Assembly (NCBI RefSeq): GCF_022539405.1
Contig: NZ_CP054394.1
Location: 250,501 to 314,500, forward strand
DNA: 64,000 nt
Source: Natranaerofaba carboxydovora
Lineage (GTDB): Bacteria; Bacillota; Natranaerobiia; Natranaerobiales; Natranaerofabaceae
Direction of reading: 5' to 3'
The position numbers and the translations under genes are program-made. Of the stretch, positions 52,809 to 61,249 are shown piece after piece; position 1 is the stretch's first letter, and every line of letters starts with the position of its first letter. The notes beneath the pieces are model-generated. The model was not told the DNA's origin and made no database searches. It saw nothing but the letters and a program-made list of their open reading frames with translations.

Positions 52809-53222
52809 ATGTCTGCAGACAAAAAGGTTACTTATCCTCTATCGGATAACCCGGACCAAGTCTATACCCCTACCGGCAAAAAGATGACAGATGTTGATAT
52901 AGAAAGGGTTATGAATGGGGAAATAGATGCATCAGATATAAGGATAAGTGAAGAAACCCTTGAAAAACAGGCAGAAATCGCCAGGCAGGATGGTAAGGAG
53001 CAGGTAGCCCAAAACTTAACCCGGGCGGCCGAACTAACTCGTATACCAGATGATAGGATTATGGAGATATACAATGCCCTAAGGCCATATCGTTCAACAA
53101 AACAAGAACTTTTGGCAATAAGTGAAGAGCTAAAAAATGAATACAATGCAACTATTAATGCTGAGTTAATCAGGGAAAGTGCAGAAGTTTATGAGGAAAG
53201 AGGAATTTTGAAAAAAGAATAG
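52809..53222 (+). CDS. pduE: Diol/glycerol dehydratase small subunit
   Basis: 137 residues after AGGAGGTGA. YPLSDNPDQVYTPTGKKMTDV and the helical LTRAAELTRIPDDRIMEIYNALRPYRST segment are typical of the gamma subunit. It completes the heterotrimer with the two preceding genes. It lies 95 bp after the medium subunit, in the same direction. Confidence 0.92.
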   Translation: MSADKKVTYPLSDNPDQVYTPTGKKMTDVDIERVMNGEIDASDIRISEETLEKQAEIARQDGKEQVAQNLTRAAELTRIPDDRIMEIYNALRPYRSTKQELLAISEELKNEYNATINAELIRESAEVYEERGILKKE

Positions 53223-53258
53223 TATAGTCATTAGGCTATAAGATTGGGAGGGATATAT

Positions 53259-53654
53259 TTGAAATTAAGAGATGCTTTAAAAGTAATTGAAAATAGTGAG
53301 AAGAAAGCTGAAGAGATTGGGGTTCCAATGGTTACAACCGTAGTTGATGCCGGGGGTAATATGGTTGCACAGCACCGGATGGATGATGCTTTGCTTGCAA
53401 GCATTGATATTTCACTAAACAAAGCATTTACTGCAGCTGCTGTCAAACTACCTACTCATGAGCTAGCCGATGCAGCAAAACCAGGGGCTCCGCTTTTTGG
53501 GATTCAAAACACCAATCAAGGTAGGATAGTTATCTTTGGTGGAGGATTCCCTATCTTTGACGGGGACCAAATTATAGGTGCTGTAGGTGTTAGTGGTGGT
53601 TCTGTTGAACAAGACATGGAATGTGCCAAAGCGGGACTTGAAGCGCTAAAATAG
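53259..53654 (+). CDS. GlcG/HbpS-family protein (PduO C-terminal-like)
   Basis: TTG at 53259 after GGGAGG, 131 residues. The family features are VPMVTTVVDAGGNMVAQHRMDDA, ALLASIDISLNKAFTAAA and GGGFPIFDGDQIIGAVGVSGG. Members bind heme or cobalamin-related ligands and occur with diol-degradation operons, sometimes fused to the PduO adenosyltransferase. Here it stands alone. A cofactor-binding or accessory role is likely, but the precise function is unknown. Confidence 0.85.
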   Translation: MKLRDALKVIENSEKKAEEIGVPMVTTVVDAGGNMVAQHRMDDALLASIDISLNKAFTAAAVKLPTHELADAAKPGAPLFGIQNTNQGRIVIFGGGFPIFDGDQIIGAVGVSGGSVEQDMECAKAGLEALK

Positions 53655-53686
53655 TATTTATTGTTTAATTGGTTTGAATGTCACTG

Positions 53687-53724
53687 GAGAAGGTCTGATT
53701 TTATAATCAGGTCTTCTCTTTTTT
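53687..53724 (+). terminator. Terminator of the dehydratase operon
   Basis: GAGAAGGTCTGATT and AATCAGGTCTTCTC pair with a small internal GT/GT loop, followed by six T residues. Confidence 0.85.
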
Positions 53725-53747
53725 AGTTAATGTAAAATTTAGTGTTT

Positions 53748-53775
53748 TTGATGGATGCTGGAGATGTTGTATAAT
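53748..53775 (+). promoter_or_regulatory. Promoter of the DUF362 gene
   Basis: TTGATG and TATAAT spaced by 16 bp, about 80 bp before the ATG. The -10 box is also the beginning of a 40-bp sequence repeated at 60609. Confidence 0.6.
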
Positions 53776-53809
53776 TAAAAACAAAACTTTGTTCATATGA
53801 CTTTTTGCA
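53770..53809 (+). repeat. 40-bp dispersed repeat, copy 1
   Basis: Starts TATAATTAAAAACAAA and ends TTCATATGACTTTTTGCA. It contains the near-palindrome AACAAAACTTTGTT. Copy 2 at 60609-60648 differs at a single base. Confidence 0.8.
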
Positions 53810-53854
53810 GTTTAATTAATTAATATAACTATCTATTGCTGGAGTGGTGATTTG

Positions 53855-55024
53855 ATGAAAGTTTCTATAACTAAATGTAAAAGTTACGAAGAAAGATTAG
53901 TTGATGAGGCCCTTGATGAACTTATGAACTACATAGGTGGTTTTGAAAGTTACATACAACCAGGGATGAAGGTACTTTTGAAAGTAAATCTATTATCTGC
54001 CAAACCACCTGAAAAAGCGGTCACAACACATCCTGTTATTGTAAAAGTTTTGTGCCAAAAAATAAAAGAGCTAGGTGCCACGCCGTGGGTGGGAGATTCT
54101 TCAGGGGGGATACTGCCCAATCAGAATCCAACAACTAAAGCTTTGCAGGTAAGTGAAATAGAACAGGCAGTTTTATCTGCGAGGGGAGAAGTGTTAAACT
54201 TTGACAAATGCGGAGCAGTAAAAGTAGATAATCCGGGTAACAAAACCTTCCCCGAAGTTTATATTGCAAAACCAATTTTTGATGCCGACTTAGTTATTTC
54301 TGTGCCAAAGTTCAAAACCCACGGATTGACTCTTTTTACTGGAAGCGTTAAGAATATGTTTGGTTGTGTGCCGGGCAGTTTGAAAAGAGATTATCACAGA
54401 AAAGCGCCCCGTTTGAATGATTTTGCCAGGATATTAGCTGATATATATAATTTGACTTTACCGTCACTTACTATAATGGATGGTATTCTTGGTATGGAGG
54501 GGGATGGGCCTTCAGGTGGTAACCCCAAAGATATAGGATTACTTCTTGCAAGTAGTGATGGTGCATCTCTTGATGAAGTAGCAGCCAAAATAGCCGGTTT
54601 GTCTTCAGGTACTCTTCCCACTGGCAAAGCTTGTGCTTCTATGGGATATGGAGTTATAGATTTAAGTGAAATCGAACTCCCCGGAAAAATAGAAGACTGG
54701 AGGTTAAAAGACTTCCAACCACCCCAAAATCCGATGGTCATAGCTAATTTTTTGCCAGGATTTTTGGTAAGTGGTATGTTAAATCAGCTTAAAACTCTTC
54801 CTGATGTTTCATATGATGAGTGTGTTGGCTGTAATATATGTAGAGATAGCTGCCCTGTTGAAGCCATCGATATATCACGGTCAAAAGCTAATATCAACTG
54901 GAATAGTTGCATTGAGTGCTTGTGCTGTCATGAGCTATGTCCTGAGAAGGCTATCCGTTTAACTCCTAAAGGAGTTCTTAGCAAATTAGCCTTTGGTTTA
55001 GCTAACTTTAGAAGGAAAAATTAA
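53855..55024 (+). CDS. DUF362 protein with C-terminal 2[4Fe-4S] ferredoxin domain
   Basis: ATG 53855 (a TTG directly before is in frame), 389 residues. The DUF362 part spans residues about 1-290 (KVLLKVNLLSAKPPEKAVTTHP, ISVPKFKTHGLTLFTGSVKNMFG). The end carries two clusters, CVGCNICRDSCPVEAI and CIECLCCHELCPEKAI. Such proteins probably transfer electrons in anaerobic metabolism; the specific partner is unknown. It appears to start a transcript of its own. Confidence 0.85.
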   Translation: MKVSITKCKSYEERLVDEALDELMNYIGGFESYIQPGMKVLLKVNLLSAKPPEKAVTTHPVIVKVLCQKIKELGATPWVGDSSGGILPNQNPTTKALQVSEIEQAVLSARGEVLNFDKCGAVKVDNPGNKTFPEVYIAKPIFDADLVISVPKFKTHGLTLFTGSVKNMFGCVPGSLKRDYHRKAPRLNDFARILADIYNLTLPSLTIMDGILGMEGDGPSGGNPKDIGLLLASSDGASLDEVAAKIAGLSSGTLPTGKACASMGYGVIDLSEIELPGKIEDWRLKDFQPPQNPMVIANFLPGFLVSGMLNQLKTLPDVSYDECVGCNICRDSCPVEAIDISRSKANINWNSCIECLCCHELCPEKAIRLTPKGVLSKLAFGLANFRRKN

Positions 55025-55089
55025 AAGGTTATCTAAATTAAATAGATTATTTTGTATTCAATAGGGTTTTTGCGAGGTGAGTTGAGGTT

Positions 55090-56004
55090 ATGCCTAGTAT
55101 TAAAAATAGAATAAAGTTAAATCCCTTCTCAGTAGGGCTTGGATTGATAATATTTTTGATAGCTGCGGTATTAATAATTAGTGTTTATGTTGGCTTTTCT
55201 TTATTAACACCTGAACGTCAAGCTGTCGACGAAGCTCCTTCTTCGGAGTTTAGTTACGAGGAGGTGCAGTTTAGCAGCTTAGATGGAGAAGAAAATTTGA
55301 GTGGTTGGTTTCTTGAAGGTGAAATGAGCAATGGAATAATTATATTTGCTCATGGATATGGGCAAAATCGTTTGGTAGACGAAGTAGGTTTGTCTCTGGC
55401 AGAGGATTATTTGAGTGAAGGATACAAGGTGTTGATGTTTGATTTTAGGAATTCCGGTGAATCAAGCGGGGATAGAACTACTATTGGACAGTATGAAAAA
55501 TATGACCTGCTTGGGGCAGTGGAATTTGTATCTTCGGAATATGTGGAGGATAATGAACCTATTATACTTCATGGGTTCTCGATGGGAGCGGCTACAGCTA
55601 TTATTGCTGGAGCTGAAGATTCAAGGGTAGATGGGGTGATAGCTGATAGTCCTTTTGACGATCTGTTTGGTTATTTGGAAGATAATTTGTCCTATTGGAC
55701 GGGACTACCGGAGTTTCCTTTTAATTATACGATTTTGACCTTAACTCCAATAGTTACTGACTTGGATCCTGATAAAGTTAGTCCTGTTAAAGCTGTCGAG
55801 GATTATGATATACCATTACTATTAATTCACGGGGATGAAGACGAAACCATTCCATATGAGGTGTCCAAATATATCAAATATGCGTCTTCAGATGATAAGA
55901 CAGAACTAGTTATTATACCTGGAGCGGATCACGTAGTTGGATATTTAGAAGATAGAGAGAAATATATGGGAAGTGTTTTTGATTTTATAGATTATTTTAA
56001 ATGA
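55090..56004 (+). CDS. Membrane-anchored alpha/beta hydrolase
   Basis: 304 residues. An N-terminal transmembrane helix (LGLIIFLIAAVLIISVYVGF) anchors an extracytoplasmic or membrane-associated hydrolase. The oxyanion and nucleophile regions are IIFAHGYGQNR and HGFSMGAAT (catalytic Ser). Asp is in IHGDEDETIP and His in GADHVVGY. It belongs to the serine aminopeptidase-like/BEM46-like group. The substrate is unknown. The ribosome site (GAGGTGAG) lies further upstream than usual. Confidence 0.85.
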   Translation: MPSIKNRIKLNPFSVGLGLIIFLIAAVLIISVYVGFSLLTPERQAVDEAPSSEFSYEEVQFSSLDGEENLSGWFLEGEMSNGIIIFAHGYGQNRLVDEVGLSLAEDYLSEGYKVLMFDFRNSGESSGDRTTIGQYEKYDLLGAVEFVSSEYVEDNEPIILHGFSMGAATAIIAGAEDSRVDGVIADSPFDDLFGYLEDNLSYWTGLPEFPFNYTILTLTPIVTDLDPDKVSPVKAVEDYDIPLLLIHGDEDETIPYEVSKYIKYASSDDKTELVIIPGADHVVGYLEDREKYMGSVFDFIDYFK

Positions 56005-56092
56005 CAGAAGGGAAAAAATTGCTAGCGGACATTAGAATGTGATTAAATATATTATGAAATGTAGAGATATCTATTGAAAGTAGGTGTTTTTA

Positions 56093-57229
56093 TTGAAGGT
56101 GGTAATAGCTCCTGATAATTTTAAGGATAGTTTATCAGCTATAAAAGTTGCATCTAATATTGAGCTGGGAATAAGAGAAGTAAGTCCTGAGGTTAGAATA
56201 GAAAAAATTCCTCTATCAGACGGAGGGGATGGATTGGTTGAATCCCTAGTTTGGTCAACTAATGGAAAGATGATTGAGAAAAAAGTAACAGGACCTCTTG
56301 GAACCACAGTAGATGCGTTTTATGGTATTTTGGGTGATGAAAACACTGCTGTGATCGAAATGGCAGCAGCTTCTGGTTTGCAGTTGGTATCAAAAGAAAA
56401 ACGTGATGCAAGTATAACCACTACTTATGGAACGGGCGAACTAATTATTGACGCCCTAGATAATGGGTGTAACAAACTTATCCTTGGCGTTGGAGGCAGT
56501 GCTACTAATGACGGCGGAGCAGGGATGGCGATGGCCTTGGGGGCTATTTTTTATGACAAAAAAGGGAAGGCAATTGAAATAAAGGGTGGGAAGGATTTAG
56601 CTGATCTAGATAGTATAGATACAGCTGGCGTTGATGATAGGATGAAGAAAGTGGAAGTTCTAGCGGCATGCGATGTAAACAATCCTCTGACAGGAAGTAA
56701 CGGTGCTACTTATATTTATGGCCCCCAAAAAGGAGCTGACAAAAAAACTTTAGATATTTTGGAGGAAAACCTAAAAAACTATGTTAAGGTTATTAAAAAA
56801 AGCCTGGAAAAAGAAGTTGACTTCCCCGGTGCAGGTGCTGGCGGTGGTTTTGGTGCAGGGATATATGCTTTCCTAGACGGCAAGCTAATGTCTGGAATTG
56901 ATCTGGTTTTGGATGCTGTAGAGTTTGAGAAAAAAATAGATGATGCTGACTTGATTATTACTGGCGAGGGTAAGTTAGATGATCAGTCGATTTTTGGGAA
57001 AGTGCCGGTAGGAGTCTCAAAAAGAGCAAAAAAATACAATATACCAGTAATAGCCCTTGCAGGTGAAACGAATATAAGTGGGGACCAAATCAACAAAGAA
57101 GGTATAGATGCTTATTTTTCTATTATAAATTCACCTATGACGCTAGATGAAGCTTTGAGGCAGACACCACTGCTTATAGAGGAAACCATTTCCCAGATAA
57201 TTAGGCTTTATAATATTTGTAATACTTAA
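56093..57229 (+). CDS. Glycerate kinase (GlxK/GarK family)
   Basis: TTG at 56093 after AAAGTAGGTG; 378 residues. VVIAPDNFKDSLSAIKVA is the family N-terminus. PLSDGGDG, GVGGSATNDGGAGMAMALGA and GAGAGGGFGAGIYAFLDG form the substrate and nucleotide site, with ITGEGKLDDQSIFGKVPVGV near the end. It phosphorylates glycerate to a phosphoglycerate, linking C3 acids to glycolysis. A monocistronic gene between unrelated neighbours. Confidence 0.92.
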   Translation: MKVVIAPDNFKDSLSAIKVASNIELGIREVSPEVRIEKIPLSDGGDGLVESLVWSTNGKMIEKKVTGPLGTTVDAFYGILGDENTAVIEMAAASGLQLVSKEKRDASITTTYGTGELIIDALDNGCNKLILGVGGSATNDGGAGMAMALGAIFYDKKGKAIEIKGGKDLADLDSIDTAGVDDRMKKVEVLAACDVNNPLTGSNGATYIYGPQKGADKKTLDILEENLKNYVKVIKKSLEKEVDFPGAGAGGGFGAGIYAFLDGKLMSGIDLVLDAVEFEKKIDDADLIITGEGKLDDQSIFGKVPVGVSKRAKKYNIPVIALAGETNISGDQINKEGIDAYFSIINSPMTLDEALRQTPLLIEETISQIIRLYNICNT

Positions 57230-57368
57230 ACATAATTTGATGTGAATAATCTTTAATAATAGCAAGGAAAGAGCTGTATAGTTATAGAAAGATTAAGGGT
57301 ATAGAAGAGCAAAAATGTGAAAGTTTTTGTGATTTTTGAGTTAGTGATTTAAGAGGAGGAGAATTTTT

Positions 57369-59051
57369 GTGTTAAAAGGAAGACTGTCCAAAAAAGTGCT
57401 AGGCGCGCTAGCGATTTTTGTAATAGTAATAATTGGTGTGTTTGTGTTTTATGGTTTTGAACAGGTAACTAATATTGCTATACAAAATGAACAGGAGAAT
57501 CTAAGATCTCACACAGATTTGACTTTGGATGCTCTCACTAATGCATCTGAACGTACTGACGAGTTGGCAGAACTGTTAGACTCCAGGACTGAAGCTTCTA
57601 GACGCCTTGATGAGGATGCTATGAATATTGTAAGGGATAGAAGGATAGGGGAAACTGGCTTCTTGTATGGTGTTAATACCGATGGAGAGATACATATGCA
57701 CACAGAAGAAGAGATGATTATGGAGTTTATTGATGACGAATTATTAGAGGCAATATTGGAGCAAGAAGAAGGTGAAGCTTACTTTACGATTGATGGAGAA
57801 GAATATTATTCGGCTTTTGTCCCCTGGGATACTATCTATGTTGGTGCTGCTATAAGTGTGGATGAGATGATGGGAGAGGTGAATTCTGTAAGAAATAATG
57901 CAATTATCATTTCATCAATTATTGGTCTGGCAGCACTTTTGATAATGGCGAAGTTTTTAATTAGTAGAATATTAAATCCGGTAAGCAGTTTATCTAAAGA
58001 ACTTGAAGTTTTGGGTGAAGGTGGATTAAATGCTAAAGCAAACTATCAGTCAAGTGATGAATTGGGTGATATGTCAAATAGTTTCAATACTGCAGTAGAA
58101 AAAATAAAGCTGGCTTTATCTACTATCAAAGGCAAAACAGATAACCTGTTTGATAATATATCAGAAACAGACCACAGCTTGAGGGAAACGGTAAGTTCAA
58201 TTAATGATACTTCTTCTGCAGTGGACGAATTAGCTCAAGGTGCTACTGATCAATCAGATGTTGCAAGTAAGGGCCGCGAAGTACTGCAAAACTTAAGCAA
58301 AAAACTTGATAATTCTATAGATAACTCTAAAACGATTAACAGTAAAATTGAAGAAGTAAATCAAAGTATAGAAAATTCGTTTTCAAAAATGGAAGATTTA
58401 AACTCTAAGTTTACTGATAGTGAAAAATCTTTTGGTAAGGTTGAAGATCAAATTAATGTTCTAGTAAATAAAAGCTCAGATATATCACAGGTAGTAGACC
58501 AGATACATGAGATAACTGAGCAGACTAACTTACTTGCTCTAAATGCTTCTATTGAAGCTGCAAGGGCAGGAGAACACGGCCAGGGTTTTGCTGTTGTGGC
58601 TGATGAAATAAGAAAGCTGTCTATGCAGACATCAGAGGCAACGGAAAAAATTAGAGAGATAATAACAGGGGTACAGGATGAAGTGAATAACGCTGACAGT
58701 GAAGTTAAAAATACAAAAGAGGTTATGTCTGTTTCTAGTAATTTTGCATCAGAAGTTACTGAGACGCTAAACCAAACCCGCAGTAACCTAAAAGAAATGG
58801 TAAGTAAAATACAAAACCTTATTGAAGATATCTCACAGGTTGGTGAGGATAAGGATGAAGTGGTTAGTTATATAGACAAAATTGCTACAGTAACAGAAAA
58901 TTCTTCTGCATCAACTGAAGAGATATCTGCTTCGGTAGAAGAACAAACTGCTACCCTGAATGAGCTCCTTGAAAGGATGGAAAACTTAAATAAAGAAGCA
59001 GAAGAGATTGTTACTCACGTTAACCAGTTCAAATTTGAAAATGAGCAATAA
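57369..59051 (+). CDS. Methyl-accepting chemotaxis protein with single Cache sensor
   Basis: GTG start after AGAGGAGGAG; 560 residues. TM1 (about 10-28), an extracellular single-Cache-like domain (about 35-175, [22 protein letters not shown]), TM2 (about 178-200), HAMP, then the signalling domain with the conserved tip [26 protein letters not shown]. The Cache domain may sense small carboxylates, but the ligand is unknown. No che genes are nearby. Confidence 0.92.
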   Translation: MLKGRLSKKVLGALAIFVIVIIGVFVFYGFEQVTNIAIQNEQENLRSHTDLTLDALTNASERTDELAELLDSRTEASRRLDEDAMNIVRDRRIGETGFLYGVNTDGEIHMHTEEEMIMEFIDDELLEAILEQEEGEAYFTIDGEEYYSAFVPWDTIYVGAAISVDEMMGEVNSVRNNAIIISSIIGLAALLIMAKFLISRILNPVSSLSKELEVLGEGGLNAKANYQSSDELGDMSNSFNTAVEKIKLALSTIKGKTDNLFDNISETDHSLRETVSSINDTSSAVDELAQGATDQSDVASKGREVLQNLSKKLDNSIDNSKTINSKIEEVNQSIENSFSKMEDLNSKFTDSEKSFGKVEDQINVLVNKSSDISQVVDQIHEITEQTNLLALNASIEAARAGEHGQGFAVVADEIRKLSMQTSEATEKIREIITGVQDEVNNADSEVKNTKEVMSVSSNFASEVTETLNQTRSNLKEMVSKIQNLIEDISQVGEDKDEVVSYIDKIATVTENSSASTEEISASVEEQTATLNELLERMENLNKEAEEIVTHVNQFKFENEQ

Positions 59052-59065
59052 GCTTCTTCGGTTAG

Positions 59066-59863
59066 TCAATCGTTTATTATAAGTTGGTTCTTTTCATTGA
59101 AATATGTTTTGTAGCCAAATTGTACAAATGTAATAACAGTTAGGGTTACTCCTCCGAGGATACCTAACATAATAGCAATTTGATAAGATATTGCCGTAAC
59201 AGGGGAGATACCTGACAAGATTTGACCGGTCATCATCCCCGGCAAGAAGATTATTCCCATCCCCATCATATTATTTATGGTGGGGATTATTGCCTGGTCA
59301 AAGGAGCTATTTATTATCTTTTTGGCTGCTATGTTTGGTCTTGCCCCAAGCATCAGATATCCTTCTATTGTGTCTTTTTCGGTTTTCATACCATCTGTTA
59401 ACCTTTCTACTCCTAAAGTTATCCCAGTCATAGAGTTACCAATTAACATGCCGGCGATAGTGATGAAGTATCTAGGATCGTACCAGGGAGTTACATTTAT
59501 TACTACCAGGATAAAATAAAAAATGCTTATTAATGTCCCTACCATCATAGATAATGCAATGATCTTTTTCATATCAAAGGAGAGTTTTCTTTGTACCCGC
59601 CCAAAGATATTATTAATTGCAAAAACCTCCATAACCAGGATGACAAATAATGTGAACAAAGGATGCTTATTATCAAATATAAATATTAAAACATACCCCA
59701 TTATTACAAGTTGAAGGGTCATTCTTATTGTAGATATTATAACTTCTTTTTCTCTAGGAATCTTTTTAAGCTTTAAAATAAACAGTAAAATTAAAACAAA
59801 GATATAAGCTGATAACATTTGCAAAAATCCTAGTTCAACTACTTCAGCCTCCAAAAAGCACAC
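59066..59863 (-). CDS. FetB-like (UPF0014) ABC exporter permease
   Basis: 265 residues with about six to seven membrane segments. The pattern NIFGRVQRKLSFDMKK, the central GNSMTGITLGVERLTDG, and MLGARPNIAAKKIINSSFDQAIIPTINNMMGMGIIFLPGMMTGQIL matches UPF0014/FetB, implicated in iron export and oxidative-stress resistance in Escherichia coli. It is the last gene of a PadR-ATPase-permease operon and converges with the chemoreceptor gene. Confidence 0.88.
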   Translation of the reverse strand: MCFLEAEVVELGFLQMLSAYIFVLILLFILKLKKIPREKEVIISTIRMTLQLVIMGYVLIFIFDNKHPLFTLFVILVMEVFAINNIFGRVQRKLSFDMKKIIALSMMVGTLISIFYFILVVINVTPWYDPRYFITIAGMLIGNSMTGITLGVERLTDGMKTEKDTIEGYLMLGARPNIAAKKIINSSFDQAIIPTINNMMGMGIIFLPGMMTGQILSGISPVTAISYQIAIMLGILGGVTLTVITFVQFGYKTYFNEKNQLIIND

Positions 59864-59942
59864 TTCCTTCCCATAAAACTTCTATAAATTCCAATAAATT
59901 TTCCATGATATTAAGCTTAACTTAAATATAGCTTCACTTTAA

Positions 59943-60575
59943 TTAAGCTGTACTTAAAATTTTGCCATTTTCTATATTAATAATATAATCTGCAAAAGCT
60001 TCTCCTATCTTTCTTGAATGGGTTATCATAACTACAGTTTTATTTCTTTTTGTGGAGTAATCAATAAATTTTTCCATTGTATAATTTTCGAGATTTTCAT
60101 CTAGGGCAGAGGAGGGCTCGTCAAGAAGAAAGACTTCTGGTTCCATTAACATTAATCGTGCAAGAGCTATTCTCTGTTTTTCTCCTCCGGAAAGTTTTGT
60201 TGCATCATCTTCTAGGTCTTTGTCAAGTTTGAAAAGTTTAAGAAGTTCAATTAACGAGTTGTCTTCTTTTAATGGTTGTTCAGAGAGTATTAGGCCAAGG
60301 TTTAGATTATCCTTGATAGAGCCCTCTGTTATTATTGGATTTTGGGGGAGCATTACTACTTCCCTTCTTAAAGTAATTGTATCTATTTCATTAATGGGCT
60401 TATCATTATAAAAGATTTCACCATGGTCATGAGTTATTATTTGGTTTAATAGTTTTAGAAGGGTGGTTTTGCCACTACCGCTTTCTCCTAATATGCAGGT
60501 GACTTTTTTGTTTTTTATTTCAAGCTCATGGATATTTAATATCTCTTTATATTTTAAATTCTTTAAGTAGAACAC
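59943..60575 (-). CDS. FetA-like ABC transporter ATPase
   Basis: Preferred start GTG 60575, after GAGGGAGA (210 residues). The frame is open to an ATG at 60635 that lies in a 40-bp repeat and would add a hydrophobic MNKALFLIIIHLDEEEGEKK extension. Walker A is GESGSGKTTLL, the signature LSGGEKQRIALARL and Walker B VFLLDEPSSALDE. It powers the downstream FetB-like permease. Confidence 0.88.
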   Translation of the reverse strand: MFYLKNLKYKEILNIHELEIKNKKVTCILGESGSGKTTLLKLLNQIITHDHGEIFYNDKPINEIDTITLRREVVMLPQNPIITEGSIKDNLNLGLILSEQPLKEDNSLIELLKLFKLDKDLEDDATKLSGGEKQRIALARLMLMEPEVFLLDEPSSALDENLENYTMEKFIDYSTKRNKTVVMITHSRKIGEAFADYIINIENGKILSTA

Positions 60576-60608
60576 TTTTTTCTCTCCCTCTTCCTCGTCA
60601 AGATGTAT

Positions 60609-60648
60609 TATAATTAAAAACAAAGCTTTGTTCATATGACTTTTTGCA
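60609..60648 (+). repeat. 40-bp dispersed repeat, copy 2
   Basis: Matches 53770-53809 at 39 of 40 positions and contains the perfect palindrome AACAAAGCTTTGTT (60619-60632). It lies between the PadR gene and the ABC ATPase gene. Confidence 0.8.
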
Positions 60649-60654
60649 CCAGAA

Positions 60655-60966
60655 TCAATGATTAATCTCTCTAAACAATTCTTTCGCTTTTTCTTTCCCT
60701 TCTTCTAGAATATCTTCGCCTAGCTGGGTGATGGTATAATACTTTCTGACTTTTCCATATTCAATTTTATCTTTTCGCTTTAAGAGCCCGTCTTTTTCCA
60801 TGTTGTGAAGAATTGGGTACAGTGTTCCTGGACTGATATCGTAGCCGTGTTCTTTAAGTTCTTCAATCATCCAGGCTCCAAAGAAAGGTTCATTTTTGGC
60901 ATGATAAAGTATATGAAGCTGTATAAAGCCAAGAAATAGTTTTCTTAAAACCTGATTGTTTTTCAT
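60655..60966 (-). CDS. PadR-family transcriptional regulator
   Basis: 103 residues, ribosome site GGAGGAAAAAC before ATG. The PadR winged-helix pattern is clear: LRKLFLGFIQLHILYHAK, MIEELKEHGYDISPGTLYPILHNMEKDGLLKRK and YGKVRKYYTITQLGEDILEEGKEK. It probably represses its own operon, which includes the ABC exporter. A perfect dyad at 61045 is a candidate operator. Confidence 0.92.
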   Translation of the reverse strand: MKNNQVLRKLFLGFIQLHILYHAKNEPFFGAWMIEELKEHGYDISPGTLYPILHNMEKDGLLKRKDKIEYGKVRKYYTITQLGEDILEEGKEKAKELFREINH

Positions 60967-61044
60967 GTTTTTCCTCCAACTAATAACGAAATACGATATC
61001 GAAATTCTAATAATATTGTAGCAAACCTGCCATATATCTCAATA

Positions 61045-61064
61045 GTACAAAAATACTTTTGTAC
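61045..61064. promoter_or_regulatory. Candidate PadR operator dyad
   Basis: GTACAAAA and TTTTGTAC are perfect inverted arms separated by four bases, 79 bp upstream of the PadR ATG. A second palindrome, AAAATTTCGAAATTTT, lies at 61085-61100. Confidence 0.5.
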
Positions 61065-61167
61065 AAAATGCTTTTAAAAGAAGAAAAATTTCGAAATTTT
61101 GAAGGAATTCAGTCTTAGCGTGCTGAATACATATTCACGATACAACAAATATCTACAACCAAAACTG

Positions 61168-61207
61168 AACCACGATTCAGTGAATGATGATTCACCCTGA
61201 GGTGGTT
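61168..61207 (+). other. Imperfect hairpin upstream of the acyl-CoA synthetase
   Basis: AACCAC...TTCAGTGAAT pairs with ATTCAC-CTGA...GTGGTT around GATG. It could be a 5' leader structure or an operator; no known riboswitch was recognised. Confidence 0.4.
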
Positions 61208-61249
61208 TGTGATGGCAAATTATTTAATATTTAAGGGAGGGACGGAAAT

